Part shown: piece after piece, positions 29,975-42,590 of the stretch
How the letters are laid out: the number at the start of each line of letters is the position of its first letter
Numbering within the stretch: the first letter of the stretch is position 1
Assembly: GCA_029237695.1 (NCBI GenBank)
Contig: JAQRGA010000118.1
Span: forward strand, 124,001 to 188,000
DNA: 64,000 bases
Origin: Conchocele bisecta
Lineage: Eukaryota > Mollusca > Bivalvia > Lucinida > Thyasiridae
Direction of reading: 5' to 3'
Translations under genes and position numbers: made by a program
Notes under the pieces: model-generated
What the model was told of the DNA's origin: nothing
Seen by the model: the letters and a program-made list of their open reading frames with translations, nothing else
Database searches by the model: none

Positions 29975-31790
29975 AAATGTATTTTTGTCATGTATTTTAC
30001 CTCAAGTGAATGATACGCTTCCATTCTTGGAGTTGGCTATCTTCTGTTCTTCTGGTGGCAATGAACCTGCCATGATGCTCCGGTAACGAAAGATAGATAT
30101 ATGCGCGACTTCTTGGAAACTCCACGGATTCTAACTTGCGCGTGTTGTTGTTGTTGTATGACTGATTTGCAGCCGCTTATTTTCGTCTGAAAACGTCTAC
30201 AGCAACAAATACTGCGATAGCATTGTTTCTACACATATCCCAGTTGACTTATACCTTGTCTAAAATACCCAAGAAACAACGGGGTTTGCGATGTATAAAC
30301 GACCAGCATTTGGTTGCTGTTCTATATCTGTTTTTCATGCGCTTATTTTTCATTCATGCTGACAGAGAGTCTGCCGGGTAGCCGCGTCATGTTTTTCATG
30401 TGTAGGAAAAACTGCGTGCCCGGAAAAGACAAGAGTGTACGGTCATAAATCAGTACAAGTACCGAGACACTGGTCCAGCTGACCGGGCATCCAATACCCA
30501 CAACAGACAATCGGGGCACCGAATCATCTCACTCAATCTCTGCAATATATAGTTTACATCAATTTTCTTGGGTGAATGTAACATTGCCGTCTACACGAAT
30601 GCCGTCATTTTTTAACATAAGTAGCTTTTTGACACATCAAGGGGGAATGCATCCAGGAACCAAATATATTCATGTCTACCACATTCCAAAGGATCATACC
30701 TATTCCATTATAAAGTTGACTACACACACAAGTTTGGTCGTACAAAATAGACACTTTGACTTCCGCCCGTGTCTCCGTCTGAAACAGTATCTGTTCTGCA
30801 GTTTTAATTAAGTGTGTCTTGAAAATTTAAATGCATCTTTTTCACCATCCATTTTTCGTATTTTATTCTAGATAGGCAGATTCATGGTAATGTCATATGT
30901 ATATTAAAGCTTTTAAAACGCCTTTAAAAGTGGATTTTAAGTTGTTCAACGCTTACATTTCTGAAACAGTGACATATGTTGATGTAACCAACCCAAAGAT
31001 AAACATTGAATGCGATGAGCTACACATAGTCAGCAGATGAATCATATGAGAAAGTTGTAAATCGCTTTGGGTGTCAGTTCTTTACTGACGAAACAATTAA
31101 AATATCTGTATACATAACCAAGAAATTAAACATTTCGAAAATGGCTACATGCAATTTGCAAACTGCATTGTTGTGTTCTAGTTTATAGTACTTTGGAAAT
31201 TATTACTTTATATGTTATACAACTTCTCCAGTTAAATTATTAAGTGAGACGGAGATTACGTGTACTTTGGCTATTCAATTATCAAACTACATACTAATTA
31301 CATCTAGCGTACTTTGTGGGAATTTGGGTCGTTCGGTAATATGTGAAAATATTGTCATAACAATTATTACACATGTATTTTCTAAAGAAATAATTGCTAC
31401 ATTATCAATAGCAAGTAGTGTCCCTTGCAACGATTATTCAGTAAGCCAACTGCCATGCATAATGAAAACAATCAACTACAACAAAGTCTGCCTTTCACTG
31501 ATGTAACAGTGGAAATTGATATTTATTCACAATAGCAAGGAAGCATGTTTCATCACATAGCGTTTTAGTACACCTACACACATTTTCCGGAAAATATTAC
31601 ATTCGGTATAACATGTGTTATGTTGCAGGAAATAATCTATATAAAATAGGGAGTTAACTCCAGCATTAACTATACGATAGTTTTGTGTTTTATGCATCCG
31701 AGAAACCGCTGGGTTGTGATGTACACTACAGTGACGTTTTATGAACAAGCGCACGTAATTCACAGCCATAATCGTGTAGTCCAATATATG
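29975..31790. other. Interior of the satellite-armed structure, no gene seen
   Basis: Unique-looking sequence with only short ORFs; the longest (30572-30811, 31267-31506) show no recognisable domain. Confidence 0.5.
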
Positions 31791-31804
31791 TATCAGATGA
31801 GCTG

Positions 31805-33437
31805 GCTTGATATTCGAAACACACAAGCTGGAGCTTCTACGCATGTCAAATCTACTTGAATGTCAACCTCCATTATTTAAAACACAACAGCTCGAAATGC
31901 AAATGCATATCTACAATTTGCTCGAATATCGATATCAGAGCTGGATCGGATTCAAAACACACAAGCTCTCAATGCAAATGCACATATCAATTCTGCTCGA
32001 AAATCGATGTCAGAGGTGGCTTCATATTAAAAACAAAAGCAGACCGAAATGCAAATACATATATACAATTTCGATGTCACGTCTAGCTCCATATTCAAAA
32101 CATATTAGCTCGAAATTCGCATTGCATTTGCAATCTTGTACAACCTAGTTCCAAATTTAAATACACATCTCCAATCAGCTGGAATATCGATCTCCGAGCT
32201 GGAAACATATTCAAATATACACAGCTCGAAATTCAAATACATATCTACAATATCGATCACACAGCTGGCTCGAAATTCAAATATACATAGCTCGAAGCTT
32301 GAAATTCAAATACATATTTACAATATCGATCTCGGAGCTTGCTCGATATTCCAAATAACCCGGCTCGAAATTCCATATGCATAGCTCGAAATTCTAATAC
32401 ATATCTACAATATCGATCTCAGAGCTGGCTCGATATTCAAAACAACCCAGCTAAAAATTCAAATGCATTCTCAATCTGCGCGAATATCGATCTCAGAGCA
32501 GGCTCGATATTCAAAACAACCCAACTCGAAATTCAAATGCACATCTCAATCTGCGCGAATATCGATCTCAGAGCTGGCTCGATATTCAAAACAACCCAGC
32601 TCGAAATTCAAATGCACATCTCAATCTGCGCGAATGACGATCTCAGAGTTGGCTTGATATTCAAAACAACCCAGCTCGAAATTCAAATGCACATCTCAAT
32701 CTGCGCGAATATCGATCTAAGAGCTGGCTCGATATTCAAAACAACCCAGCTCGAAATTCAAATAGATATCTCCAATCAGCGCAAATATAGATCTCAGAGC
32801 TGGCTCGATATTCAAAACATCCCAGCTCGAAATTCAAATACACATTTCCAATCTGCGCGAATATCGATCTCAGAGCTGGCTCGATATTCAAAACAACCCA
32901 GCTCGAAATTCAAAAGCACATCTCAATCTGCGCGAATATCGATCTAAGAGCTGGCTCGATATTCAAAACAACCCAGCTCGAAATTCAAATAGACATCTCC
33001 AATCAGTATGAATATCGATCTTAGAGCTGGCTCGATATTCAAAACATCCCAGCTCGAAATTCAAATACACATCTCCAATCTGCGCGAATATCGATCTAAG
33101 AGCTGGCTCGATATTCAAAACAACCCAGCTCGAAATTCAAATGCACATCTCAATCTGCACGAATATCGATCTCAGAGCTGGCTCGATATTCAAAACAACC
33201 CAGCTCGAAATTCAAATACGTATGTCCAAACTGCTCGAATATCGATCTCAGAGCTGGCTCGATATTCAAAACACCCCAGCTCGAAATTTGCACTGCATTT
33301 TCAATATTGTAGTCGAATATCGATCTCAGAGCTGGCTCGATATTCAAAACAACCCAGCTCGAAATTAGTTCCGGTGAATATCGACCTCGCAGCTTTGGAT
33401 TCAACTCTAAATTCAATTTCGATGTTCGATGTCAGTG
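31805..33437 (-). repeat. 75-76 bp satellite, right arm (about 21 units)
   Basis: The same unit as 24412-25625 in inverted orientation (TCAGAGCTGGCTCGATATTC, CAGCTCGAAATTCAAAT). The innermost units (31805-32400) are degenerate, the outer ones nearly identical. Confidence 0.95.
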
Positions 33438-33469
33438 CCAACTTCACACAACCATGGTGAACTTCATTT

Positions 33470-33990
33470 TGGTATGTACTACGTACATAACAGTTACTCC
33501 ACTGTGGCATTTTGGTAGACAGGGTCGTTAAATTCGTATATTTCCGAGTGGGAGGGTATGCGTATCTTACCGGTGAATCCATCCTTTCTGATTCATATCT
33601 TTAATGTTGAATCTTACTACTGGATCCACGCCTGGGGTCACGAATTGAAAACTGACGTTTCATAGAAAACTAACGTCACGTGACGTTACAGAATGATGCC
33701 CGTATTACTGTAATGACGCAACGTAAACAAATCCGCTTTCTTTTCAACACAATATTTTTTTTATTTCACCAACGGCAAATATGAAATGCTACCTGATAAA
33801 TAGAATGCCAGGCTAGTATAGTGTCAGTTGATTTAAAGTTTAGCATGCTAGACTCGGAAACGGTAGACAAGCCTCGGAATTCCTACGTGTTTTATTTCCT
33901 AGTTTTGCCTGATAAGCTTTATATTAACAGACACTCAGCTGATATTCTCTATGGCTCTGTCATCCACAATTTATACCTGCACTTGTTACA
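33470..33990. other. No gene recognised
   Basis: ORF 33821-34033 has no domain, and its end lies in the foldback at 33995. Confidence 0.4.
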
Positions 33991-33994
33991 AGGT

Positions 33995-34335
33995 GTATTA
34001 TCACGTGGTTACAACAACAACAACAAGTACTGAAACTTCCAGAAGCCCTACGATTCAAAGTATATATTCTTTTATTTTGTCCTTATTATGTAACGGATTT
34101 TGGTGAAATATTGCGCATCAAACGCGTCTTGTTAAGCTGCATTTTGGTGGTCTCTGTACTTTGATGCAAACTTCTGTCGTTTTCCACCAAATGCAGCTCA
34201 TGAAGACGCATTTGCTGTGCCATATGTCATCAGAATCCGTTGCAAATTAAGGAAAATATCAAATAATACTTACTTTGGAGTGGTGAGATTTCAACACTTT
34301 CAGCTACTGTTGTTGTTGTTGTAACCACGTGATCA
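33995..34335. mobile_element. Foldback element with ATCACGTGGTTACAACAACA termini
   Basis: The left end ATCACGTGGTTACAACAACA is matched by TGTTGTTGTAACCACGTGAT at the right. The two GCATTTTGGTGG / CCACCAAATGC blocks near the centre also pair. Confidence 0.8.
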
Positions 34336-34489
34336 TGCACATTGTGTGATATGTCTTTCATTATCTCAAACCCACTTTGGAGACTTAGATGTGTGTGTAT
34401 TTTTTTTTCATATGCAGATGTACATATAAGTTCAAATTCAATCCCGGTACATGTAATTGACCGGTACCCATTTACAGCTGGGTGAACTA

Positions 34490-34612
34490 ACGAATGGTGG
34501 ATGAAGCGTCTTGATCAAGGACACAAGTCAACGCACGCCTAGTGGCTCGAACCCACGATTGTTGGGCCAGTATACCAACACGATCACCGTTAGGCTATCA
34601 GCGTATTGGAAT
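34490..34612 (-). repeat. tRNA-derived SINE-like head
   Basis: On the minus strand: TAGCCTAACGGTGA (A-box-like) and GGGTTCGAGCC (B-box-like) at RNA polymerase III promoter spacing. It lacks a proper cloverleaf, so it is not a tRNA gene. Confidence 0.55.
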
Positions 34613-34748
34613 TAGTTGCACGCCTTTTCTGTGAATGAGTATATGTCTGTGGGATTTTGATAATAGGTTCTATGATATATATGTACATCCAGAATTACAT
34701 GGGCAAATCTGTTTGTATTACTTGGGATTGCTGCGTCGTTTATGTAAA

Positions 34749-34978
34749 TTCCCTTTTATACAGCATAAATCAGCGTTTTGGATACAACCAAATTCCATTA
34801 TTGGTACATTTTTTTTACGATTGTATGAAATATCATACATTCGTAAAGATCATATTTTCAAAAATTCCCTTCTATACAGCATAAATCAGTGTTTTGGATA
34901 CAACCAAATTCCATTATTGGTACATTTTTTTTAAGATTGTATGAAATATCATACATTCGGAAAGACCATATTTTCAAA
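34749..34978 (+). repeat. Tandem duplication, 117 bp x 2
   Basis: Both units contain ATACAGCATAAATCAG and GTATGAAATATCATAC. Confidence 0.9.
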
Positions 34979-35097
34979 TCAGACCCAACCATGTACATAG
35001 TTTTGGTTTGAATGAGTACCATTATCTGAATATATACACAACAAGTCATGCCAATTTTGTATTCTTTTAATAAATAATACAGTTTCAGACAATGAAC

Positions 35098-35890
35098 ACA
35101 AAACATTTGCGAACGTATGAAATTTCATACGATCAAACTCATTGATCGCTTTTCCATTATTGGTGATTGTTTGAAATTACGATCAAAATAAAATAAATAC
35201 TTGACTATATACAGCTTTAACTAAGTGTCAGAAAACAAATATTTGCAAATGTATGAAATTTCATACAATCAAAAACAGTCAATGAGACAGTTTTTCCATT
35301 ATTAGTGATTGTATGAAAATTACATACGATCAAAATAATAATACTGGTACAATATACAGCTTTCACTAAGTCTCAGAAAACAAAACATTTGTGAACGTAT
35401 GAAATTTCATACAATCAGACTCATTGGTCGTTTTTACATAATTGGTGATTGTTTGAAATTACATACGACCGAAATAAATAATACTGGACTATGCAGCTTC
35501 TACTAAGTCTCAGGAAACAAATATTTTGCGAACGTATAAAATTTCATACAATCAAAAACAGTCAATGAGACAGTTTTTCCATCATTGGCGATTGTATGAA
35601 ATTACATACGATCAAAATAAATAATACTGGGACTATATGTAGGTTTAAACTAAGTCTCAGAAAACACACATTTGCGAACGTATGAAATTTCATACAATCA
35701 AACTCATTGGTCGCTTTTACATAATTGGTGATTGTTTGAAATACATATACAACCAAAATAAAATAATACTGGACTATGCGTTTTTTACTAAGTCTCAGAA
35801 AACAAACATTTGCGAACGTATGAAATTTCATACAATCAAAAACAGTCAATGAGACAGTTTTTTCCATTATTGGTGATTGTATGAAAAAAT
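35098..35890 (+). repeat. About 145-bp satellite with palindrome GTATGAAATTTCATAC
   Basis: The 16-base palindrome recurs near 35115, 35250, 35397, 35680 and 35817 (altered near 35536). Each is followed by AATCAAA, then a TTGGTGATTGT(A/T)TGAAA block and ACTAAGTCTCAGAAAACA. Confidence 0.9.
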
Positions 35891-36109
35891 GTCAGGGCCA
35901 GTAATATTGCTGGGTTGTCAGTCCTCGTGGCCAGTAATATTTTGGGGACTTTCGCGGAGACTGTATCGGTATCACTAAGTTAATCCCCTTGCTGGTAGCC
36001 TTGATAATACCAGATGGCCACGGCCCGCATGTCAAGCCCACAAAGGCATTTGGTCAATGGTGGTGTCAGTGTATTTATTTGAAGTTTGAAGTCAATCTGA
36101 GTAAGGGAT

Positions 36110-36366
36110 TTGGAGATATAAAGTACAGTTGATCACCAGTATCTCGAATATCAGTATCTCGATCATGGGTAAAGCAGTTGCAGAGATATAGTATAACGAA
36201 AAAGTTTAACCAAAAAACTTTAACCAGAAACTTCAAAAGTAATTTGACCTTGACATTGAGCACAGGGGCCGCACGGGAGGGGGTAGAATTAAAATATAGA
36301 TGATGATAAACACCCATGTGAAGTTTCAAGGTAATGGGCAAAGCAGTTGCAGAGATGTAGTATAAC
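36110..36366 (+). repeat. Dispersed repeat; left target duplication of LINE
   Basis: Contains two related blocks ending GTAAAGCAGTTGCAGAGATA and GCAAAGCAGTTGCAGAGATG. The second ends with GATGTAGTATAAC (36354-36366), which recurs at 42578-42590. Confidence 0.75.
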
Positions 36367-36799
36367 ATTTTTTTTTTTTTTTTTTTTTTTTTTATTTAAT
36401 AATTTTTTTATTATTTTTTAAATACAACATGTACATACAATACAACACATGTATTATTAACTAACACACTGTGACTAAAGTCGCTATGAAATGATTGCAC
36501 ATGCACTCATTGTACTTGAAAATAAGTTCTTAGAGAAAGAGAAGACAAAAAGAATATAGAAAAGCATAGATGGTAAAGTACAATCAAGGAAGAAGGAATA
36601 GTATCGAAAAGTATAAAATATGTCCCCTTTTGTTCACATCCGCTTGAATTAAGAATTTTTTTTTATATTATATATATTCGTTTACTTTTGTGTGGTTAGT
36701 GTGATTGAACCTTCACTACTATGCCCAAAAAAACATACCTATGTTTGAAAAACATCCCATTTAAGTTGTGTTGCTCAAGTTTGTCTTTTTTAGTAGCTA

Positions 36800-38613
36800 T
36801 TAATCTTCTAAATTTATCCTATATTTTAAGTAGTTTATAAACGGTTCGAAAGCAATTTCCCGGTTTTCATATTTACATTTAACAATAAAGTATTTGGCTA
36901 ATATGAGTATAAAATTAAATTGTTGTGCCTTGTGTGTACTTTCATCTATTCCTAAAGAAATACTTTGGAAATTTACAGCGTAAGTAAAACCTTTTTCATT
37001 CAAATAGGTACGTAACTGTGACCACATATGTTGTACATGAGTACATTCCCAAAACAAATGCTTTATAGTTTCTACATACATAGAGCAGAAATCGCATAAA
37101 CTACTATTAATTAGGTTACATCGAAAGAGTAATTTATTTGTTCCATTCATTCGCATAAGGTATTTATATTGAAAATTCCGCAATGTGGAATCTATAGTAC
37201 AATTAAAGGTTGACATGTAAATATGTTTCCAGTTTAAGTTGGCTTCCGGAAATTCAGCTATCCATTTGTTTTCAGACTTACCTTCGCATAGCTGTTTGTT
37301 TTCTTCAGATAATTTATTCTGATCGATGTTTGTAAAAAAATTGTGATTATTATTCTGAACATCTTTTTTGCTATATAGCTTTTTATAGTATTCGTTTTGC
37401 TCGTGTAATATATCTTCATTTTTCGTGACATTTTTTCCATTTACATTTAATCGGACTATAGTAGTTCTCTGCTCGTTTCCTTTCTAAATTTGCAAAATAT
37501 TTTGTATTTTTTTCATTACCCTCTATATATTCTGCTTTTGATCGTATGATACTTCCTCTTACTTTCTTTTCATGGATGTCCTCTAGACTTTGTTTTTTAG
37601 ATTGTAATTCTAATAAAGTGGTGTCCCCGTATATTGTTTGCGTATTCTGTTTCCAGTTGATCTATTTTCTTCTATGAGTTTTCTTTCTAACTTTAAATTT
37701 ATTTTATTTTCTTTCGATGCAAATTTTATTGTTTCATTTCTTATCGTTCCTTTTATAATTTCCACAATGTGTTAGGATTTGCGTCATTGTTAATATCGGC
37801 AATAGCTGTTATATTATCTCTAATTAGTTGTTGGTAATCCGGTTTTAATAGCAGACTATTATTTATTTTAAAGTAGCCAGGTCCCGTTCATTACAATGCG
37901 TTAGTAATTTTATATATATAATCGAATGGTCTGATTTAAAATTCCTGTAGTGATTTTGCTTTTTGTTATTATATTTATTATATTCTCCGATATTAGAATA
38001 AAGTCCAATCGACAGAATATTGGTGGTTTAGTATTAGAGTGCCATGTGAATTTTTTAGTATTAGGGTTAAGGATTCTCCAGATATCATGTAGATTAAATT
38101 TGTTCATAATCGACACTATTTTTTCTGTTGTTTTTTTGTTAGCATCATGTCTACCATTTTTCTTATCAAGGTCGGGATCTAAAATAATATTGAAGTCCCC
38201 TCCTATTATTAGCGTATCCTGTTCTACAGATTCTAAATATGTCTCGAAATTTTGATAAAATTGAAAACTATTTTCATTTGGCCCATATATGTTAATTAAT
38301 GTGTATTCTTTGTCGGATATGCTGATTTTAAGAGTTTGATTCTACCAGTTACAATGTTTTCATAATATACAGTTTCATGGTCCAAACCTGGTTTTATTAG
38401 AATACATATACCTTCCTTATTACTGAATTCCCCACTAAAAAAAGCGGTCTCACCCCATTCACTTTCCCACTGTGTTTTGTCATGTATAGTGAAGTGTGCC
38501 TCTTGGATGAAGCATATGTCATAATCATTTTCTTTTATCCATTCGAAAAGTTGTAGTCGCTTGACTTTTGACCCCATACCCTTTACATTGAAGCATCCTA
38601 TTTTTAAGTCCAT
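36800..38613 (-). pseudogene. LINE ORF2 with endonuclease and C-terminal domain, RT core missing
   Basis: ATG 38611-38613. The endonuclease N-terminus reads LKIGCFNVKGMGSK then YDICFIQEAHFT; its later part reads FTWHSNTKPPIFCRLDFIL (38000-38060). Then come the linker with KNTKYFANLERKR (near 37490) and a run to about 37285. The reading then passes in frame directly into the C-terminal region (NLNWKHIY, RNFQYKYLMR) with its Cys/His cluster (CDFC...HLFWECTH). The 400-500-residue RT catalytic domain is absent, with no FADD-type motif anywhere. Frameshifts also occur in the endonuclease part. Confidence 0.8.
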
Positions 38614-38639
38614 ATTATTCTATCAATATTAACGTGTAT

Positions 38640-41598
38640 TTAATAAATCACACTACTCACTGACATATAGTTCATCAACGATTCAACATCCGTGAACAGA
38701 AGGAGACAGATAAGAGGGGAATGTGAGAGTTGCATCAGTGGAAAATTTTTGAACAAGAGTCACCGAATCATCAACTATGAATTATACGTGGCCCTGCCGT
38801 TGTGAAAGGAAACCCTATTTTATTTGCCGTCATAAAGATTACATTTGCATTCACATTATTATGTAGATACATGAATAATTATATTTTGCTATTAATTTTA
38901 GGTTGTGTTCGATTAACGCAGAGCCCGACCAACCAGCGCGAGTACGCCGGCTAATCTGGAGCTACTCTCGTCGTTCATAACATGCGAGTTTCCTTCCAAA
39001 ACAAAAACAAAACCGACATACTATGTTAAACAATTATGTAGAAACAATGCTAGTTTACATGTTTATAACACATATGGCACAACTCTTGATAATTTTCACG
39101 ACCTGTACAATAGCCATAATAGTGTATACATTGTACATAGTAATATTGTAAACGTTGATGAATTGCATATGTTGTTTTTTTTCATATTTCAATTATTTTC
39201 CGTTAGAGATTATAACTTTTTTCTGAATAGTCGGGAGCGCCCCCGAATCACATCACTGAGACGATTCTGAGGCGCTTCCAGCTCGCCACCCACAACAGAA
39301 CAACGAAAATCCACTCAAATTACGCACTTTACTGGAGCTCGGTATAGAAAACACTGTATATATGTTGTGTGGATATTCGTCAAAAAACAACAAAAAACAA
39401 CATAATATTCCGATTTACAATTTCATGATGCACAATCCACATACAATAGTTTTGGAGCTAAACATTCAACGGGTATGTGTAAGTCCATGTTAGATGTGAA
39501 GATGTATATTACACATTATTGCATATTGTGCTTTCAAGTAAATGCAGCTAAAATACCCGTTAATTTGCTGGCATGCTATTGTTTTATCATATTCATGCAT
39601 TACTAGTTTTACAAAATATACATGTATACACCAACATATATGTTAGATACCAACGTGCAGTTCCCACGCCAGATTGTATCAATCTCAGCCTCATTTAGAC
39701 TGAGAAAAGATACCATGGAATGGGTTGCGAAGAGTGTAATATGTCAACACCCAGCGTAAGTCCCACCCTCACACTCGAAAGAGATAGCGAAATCGTGTGA
39801 GAATTCATTTTCAAATAAACATTGATTTATATATTATAAATATTGTTTATAATCGTACTATTTGTTGACATATCTGCTGTAAGTGGATACGAGATGTGTA
39901 TACATGTGTATGTTGTATTGGTCACTCGCCGTGGTCAAACCTATATATATTCTGTTTTCATATTATGAACATTGGGAGTGTATAGAGACGGTTAATATTT
40001 TTGATCATAACACCCTAGTGTACTAACTATGCAAATTAGGTAAATAAAACAACAAATGAGGTCACAATAATATTCATATTTTGAAAGGAAAAACAATGAT
40101 ACCAGCTATTGTAAAACAAAAATCATTAAATCTGAATTTTGGGAGTTGCGATGGAAATAAAAGGACAAGAAAAAATTATCATGGATAATCATATTTACCA
40201 CAAAAAATAAAAAATGAAACTAATTGAAAATTTGATGAAAATATATATTTTCCCATTTAAACATTAACCCTTTCACCCCAAATGAATGAAATGAACTGAA
40301 ACATGTTACCGTTGCAGCCAATCCCATTTTCGCAAGAAAAAAAGCTTCCTGACCAGTCTATTTATAAAAAGAGGGAGTTTCCGCCATACAAACACGCAAA
40401 AACCACTCGCATAAAGTGCAGATCCTGATATATTGAGAAATGGCAATAATGATTGATCACTTTAGTTAGGTGTGTTGCGGAAGTATATTTGCTTTAATTA
40501 CATACAAATTATCTAGAATTACACTGGTATACGGGAGACAACTCCATGTGGCCTCAACATATTGACTGACAATATACACTGCACATACATACACCTGTTC
40601 CAGAACCACATTGGTTTATGGAGGGGACAACTCAGTGTGGCCTCAACAGATTGACTGACAATATACACTGCACATACATAACACCTGTTCCAGAACCACA
40701 TTGGTTTATGGAGAGGACAATCAGTGTGGCCATCACCGGCAAATAATCAATAATAATGTATTTTGATAATATTAGCGAATCATCATGGTAATGCATGTAT
40801 AATATCCACAGCTGATAAGTAACATCATGGACATGTGTTGCAATCGAGACTGCTCAGCTGGGAGAACTATGGATAGTAAACTTTATTTGCATGTGTAACC
40901 AGTATAGCAGTATGGACTACTATTTATAAACCTCGCGTATGGTGATTGCGGCTATTTTAATTAACTTATCAACCGGTAGTTTTTACAACGTTTGGTTCTA
41001 TCAGCCGACCAACTAGACCACCACACATAAAACTGTGATCCTCTATTCAATGCTTTCTCTGAGTATCGCGTGTGTAGTGTGATAGAACATGCGAGACTGA
41101 GCCGCAACCAGTATTTTCACATTTGTAGGCTCCTTTTCACATGTTCGGTCCTACTATAATTACGGTTCACTCGATAGTAATAGTTATCGTGTTCACGATT
41201 GGCCTGAATTAAACTTTTGTATTGACCAGTGGCCGAACTTTGAGGAAAAACGTCTTACGACCAATACAATAGCAGTAACCATTTTCATCGTGCCACTCTG
41301 CACCGTCAATTTTGATATCATATGTTATGTATACTGCTGTTACATTTATTTAATACTATATATCGGTATGTACTACTCACTGAGAGTGTGTAACACAAGT
41401 ACTCAAGCACATCACTGCCCACAAGACATGACAATAGCCTTAGTTGCACGGACAGTATAATTAAGGCATATATTCATGTGATGCAAGTGTTATTATTCAA
41501 AGTTATAGTGCACAAAAAAGCTACTGCCATGTCATGAGTGCAGCCAAAAGGCAAAAAAAGCGTTTATATTAGTTTATCTCGGCAGCCAGTCACCATAT
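38640..41598. other. Unassigned 3-kb segment between LINE ORF1 and ORF2
   Basis: No ORF with a domain on either strand. It contains a tandem duplication at 40549-40720. It may be an insertion in the LINE, but I find no clean terminal repeats. Confidence 0.5.
40549..40720 (+). repeat. Tandem duplication, about 87 bp x 2
   Basis: Each unit holds ACTGACAATATACACTGCAC and CCTGTTCCAGAACCACATTG. Confidence 0.9.
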
Positions 41599-42577
41599 TC
41601 ACTGGGTTTTATTTGTACGACCATTGGCCCGAAGTTTTATGTATAGTTGCCCATCCCTACTCCAGGTAGATTCTGTCTCCCTGCTCTCGCGAGCTTCCTT
41701 CAACACCTTAGCCTTCAACTGCGTCAAGTCCTCCTGTATATAAATTCCCGTGCCCTTCAATTTAGTTTGTTTGTCTTTCAGCGATCTAATTTTGGTGTTA
41801 CGCGATACGAATTTGATAATGATTGGTCGGGGTACTTGATTTCTTAGAACCCCAATCCGATGCGCGATGTCAATGTCTCGTTCTTCCACTGTCATTCCCA
41901 TTGAGTCTTTCAAAATTGTGACAGCCAACTTGGTAGTTTCGTCTGCTTTCTCCTTTTCTCCTTCCTTTTCCAGTGGCAATCCAGGTCCATTCAGCCTTAC
42001 ACTGTTTCGTCTCGTATTGTTCCAACTCATCGGTTCGTTCTATGTTGTGGTTTCTTGTTCCTTCATTTCGTTTCGTAGCTTGTTTATCGTTTCATCTTTC
42101 TCGTTTATACTGCTTTTCAGTGATTTGTTGTTTTTCGTCATTGTTTCTGTTTCGATCTTGCTGGTGTGTAGTTCTCCTTCTACTATGTCGATTCTATGCG
42201 AGACCGATCGGTAAACGTCGTCTTTATTTTGGTGCTATACTGTCTATCTTGTGTTCAACTATTCTTTTTTATAACTGCTTCTAGTTCATCTTTTGAGATC
42301 ACATTATCAATTTTATCACTGAGTTTCTTCATTTGTTCGTGAATTGCATGTATTGTTTTTTGACTTTCTCCAAACTTCTTTTCGAAACTGTGTATGTCTA
42401 ATGTCGCCTCTGTTTCATGCTGTTCGGATTTCTGTGGTCGTTTTTTCTTTTTGTCTTTGGGTTTCGTACCTTGATATTTCAGCTTTATACTTTCATCTTC
42501 TTCTTCCTTTGCTTCTAAATTAAAGCTGTGTTCCCCAATGTCACTCGCACTAGACAAGTCATTTCGCTTTCGCTTTC
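41599..42577 (-). pseudogene. LINE ORF1 (coiled coil plus RNA-binding domain), frameshifted
   Basis: 5'-truncated: the reading opens at 42577 without ATG. A Lys/Glu-rich coiled coil (KKLSDKIDNVISKDELEAV) ends at a stop near 42255. After frame changes, 41599-42030 encodes RPIIIKFVSRNTKIRSLKDK and LKGTGIYIQEDLTQLKAK, the RRM/C-terminal pattern of L1-type ORF1 proteins that coat the element RNA. The sequence is not intact. Confidence 0.75.
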
Positions 42578-42590
42578 GATGTAGTATAAC
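42578..42590. repeat. LINE target duplication, right copy
   Basis: GATGTAGTATAAC, identical to 36354-36366. The following TTGAACCAAAAACTTTAACC continues the dispersed repeat interrupted at 36366. Confidence 0.9.

Larger units (their letters stand above)
24369..33449. mobile_element. 9.1-kb structure with inverted satellite arms
   Basis: Outer ends GTGTGAAGTTGG...CATCGAACATCGAAATT at 24369 and the inverted form at 33415-33449. Inside these are two arrays of one 75-76 bp satellite in opposite orientation, and a 6-kb interior without a recognisable transposase. It resembles foldback elements whose long arms are tandem repeats. It could alternatively be two independent arrays plus unrelated sequence. 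Confidence 0.6.
36367..42577 (-). mobile_element. L1/Tx1-like LINE, 5'-truncated, poly(A), 13-bp TSD
   Basis: The poly-T run at 36367-36393 is the poly(A) tail of a minus-strand element. GATGTAGTATAAC flanks both sides. Order on the minus strand: ORF1 (42577 to 41599), about 3 kb of unassigned sequence, ORF2 endonuclease (38613 onward), ORF2 C-terminal region, poly(A). The 5' end opens inside ORF1, as target-primed copies often do. Confidence 0.85.

Noticed and set aside
24412..33437. CRISPR-like repeat arrays
   Set aside because: No unique spacers of constant length. The repeats are contiguous satellites in eukaryotic DNA, with no cas-like genes.
34490..34612. tRNA gene
   Set aside because: A and B boxes are present but acceptor and anticodon arms do not pair. 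More like a SINE head.
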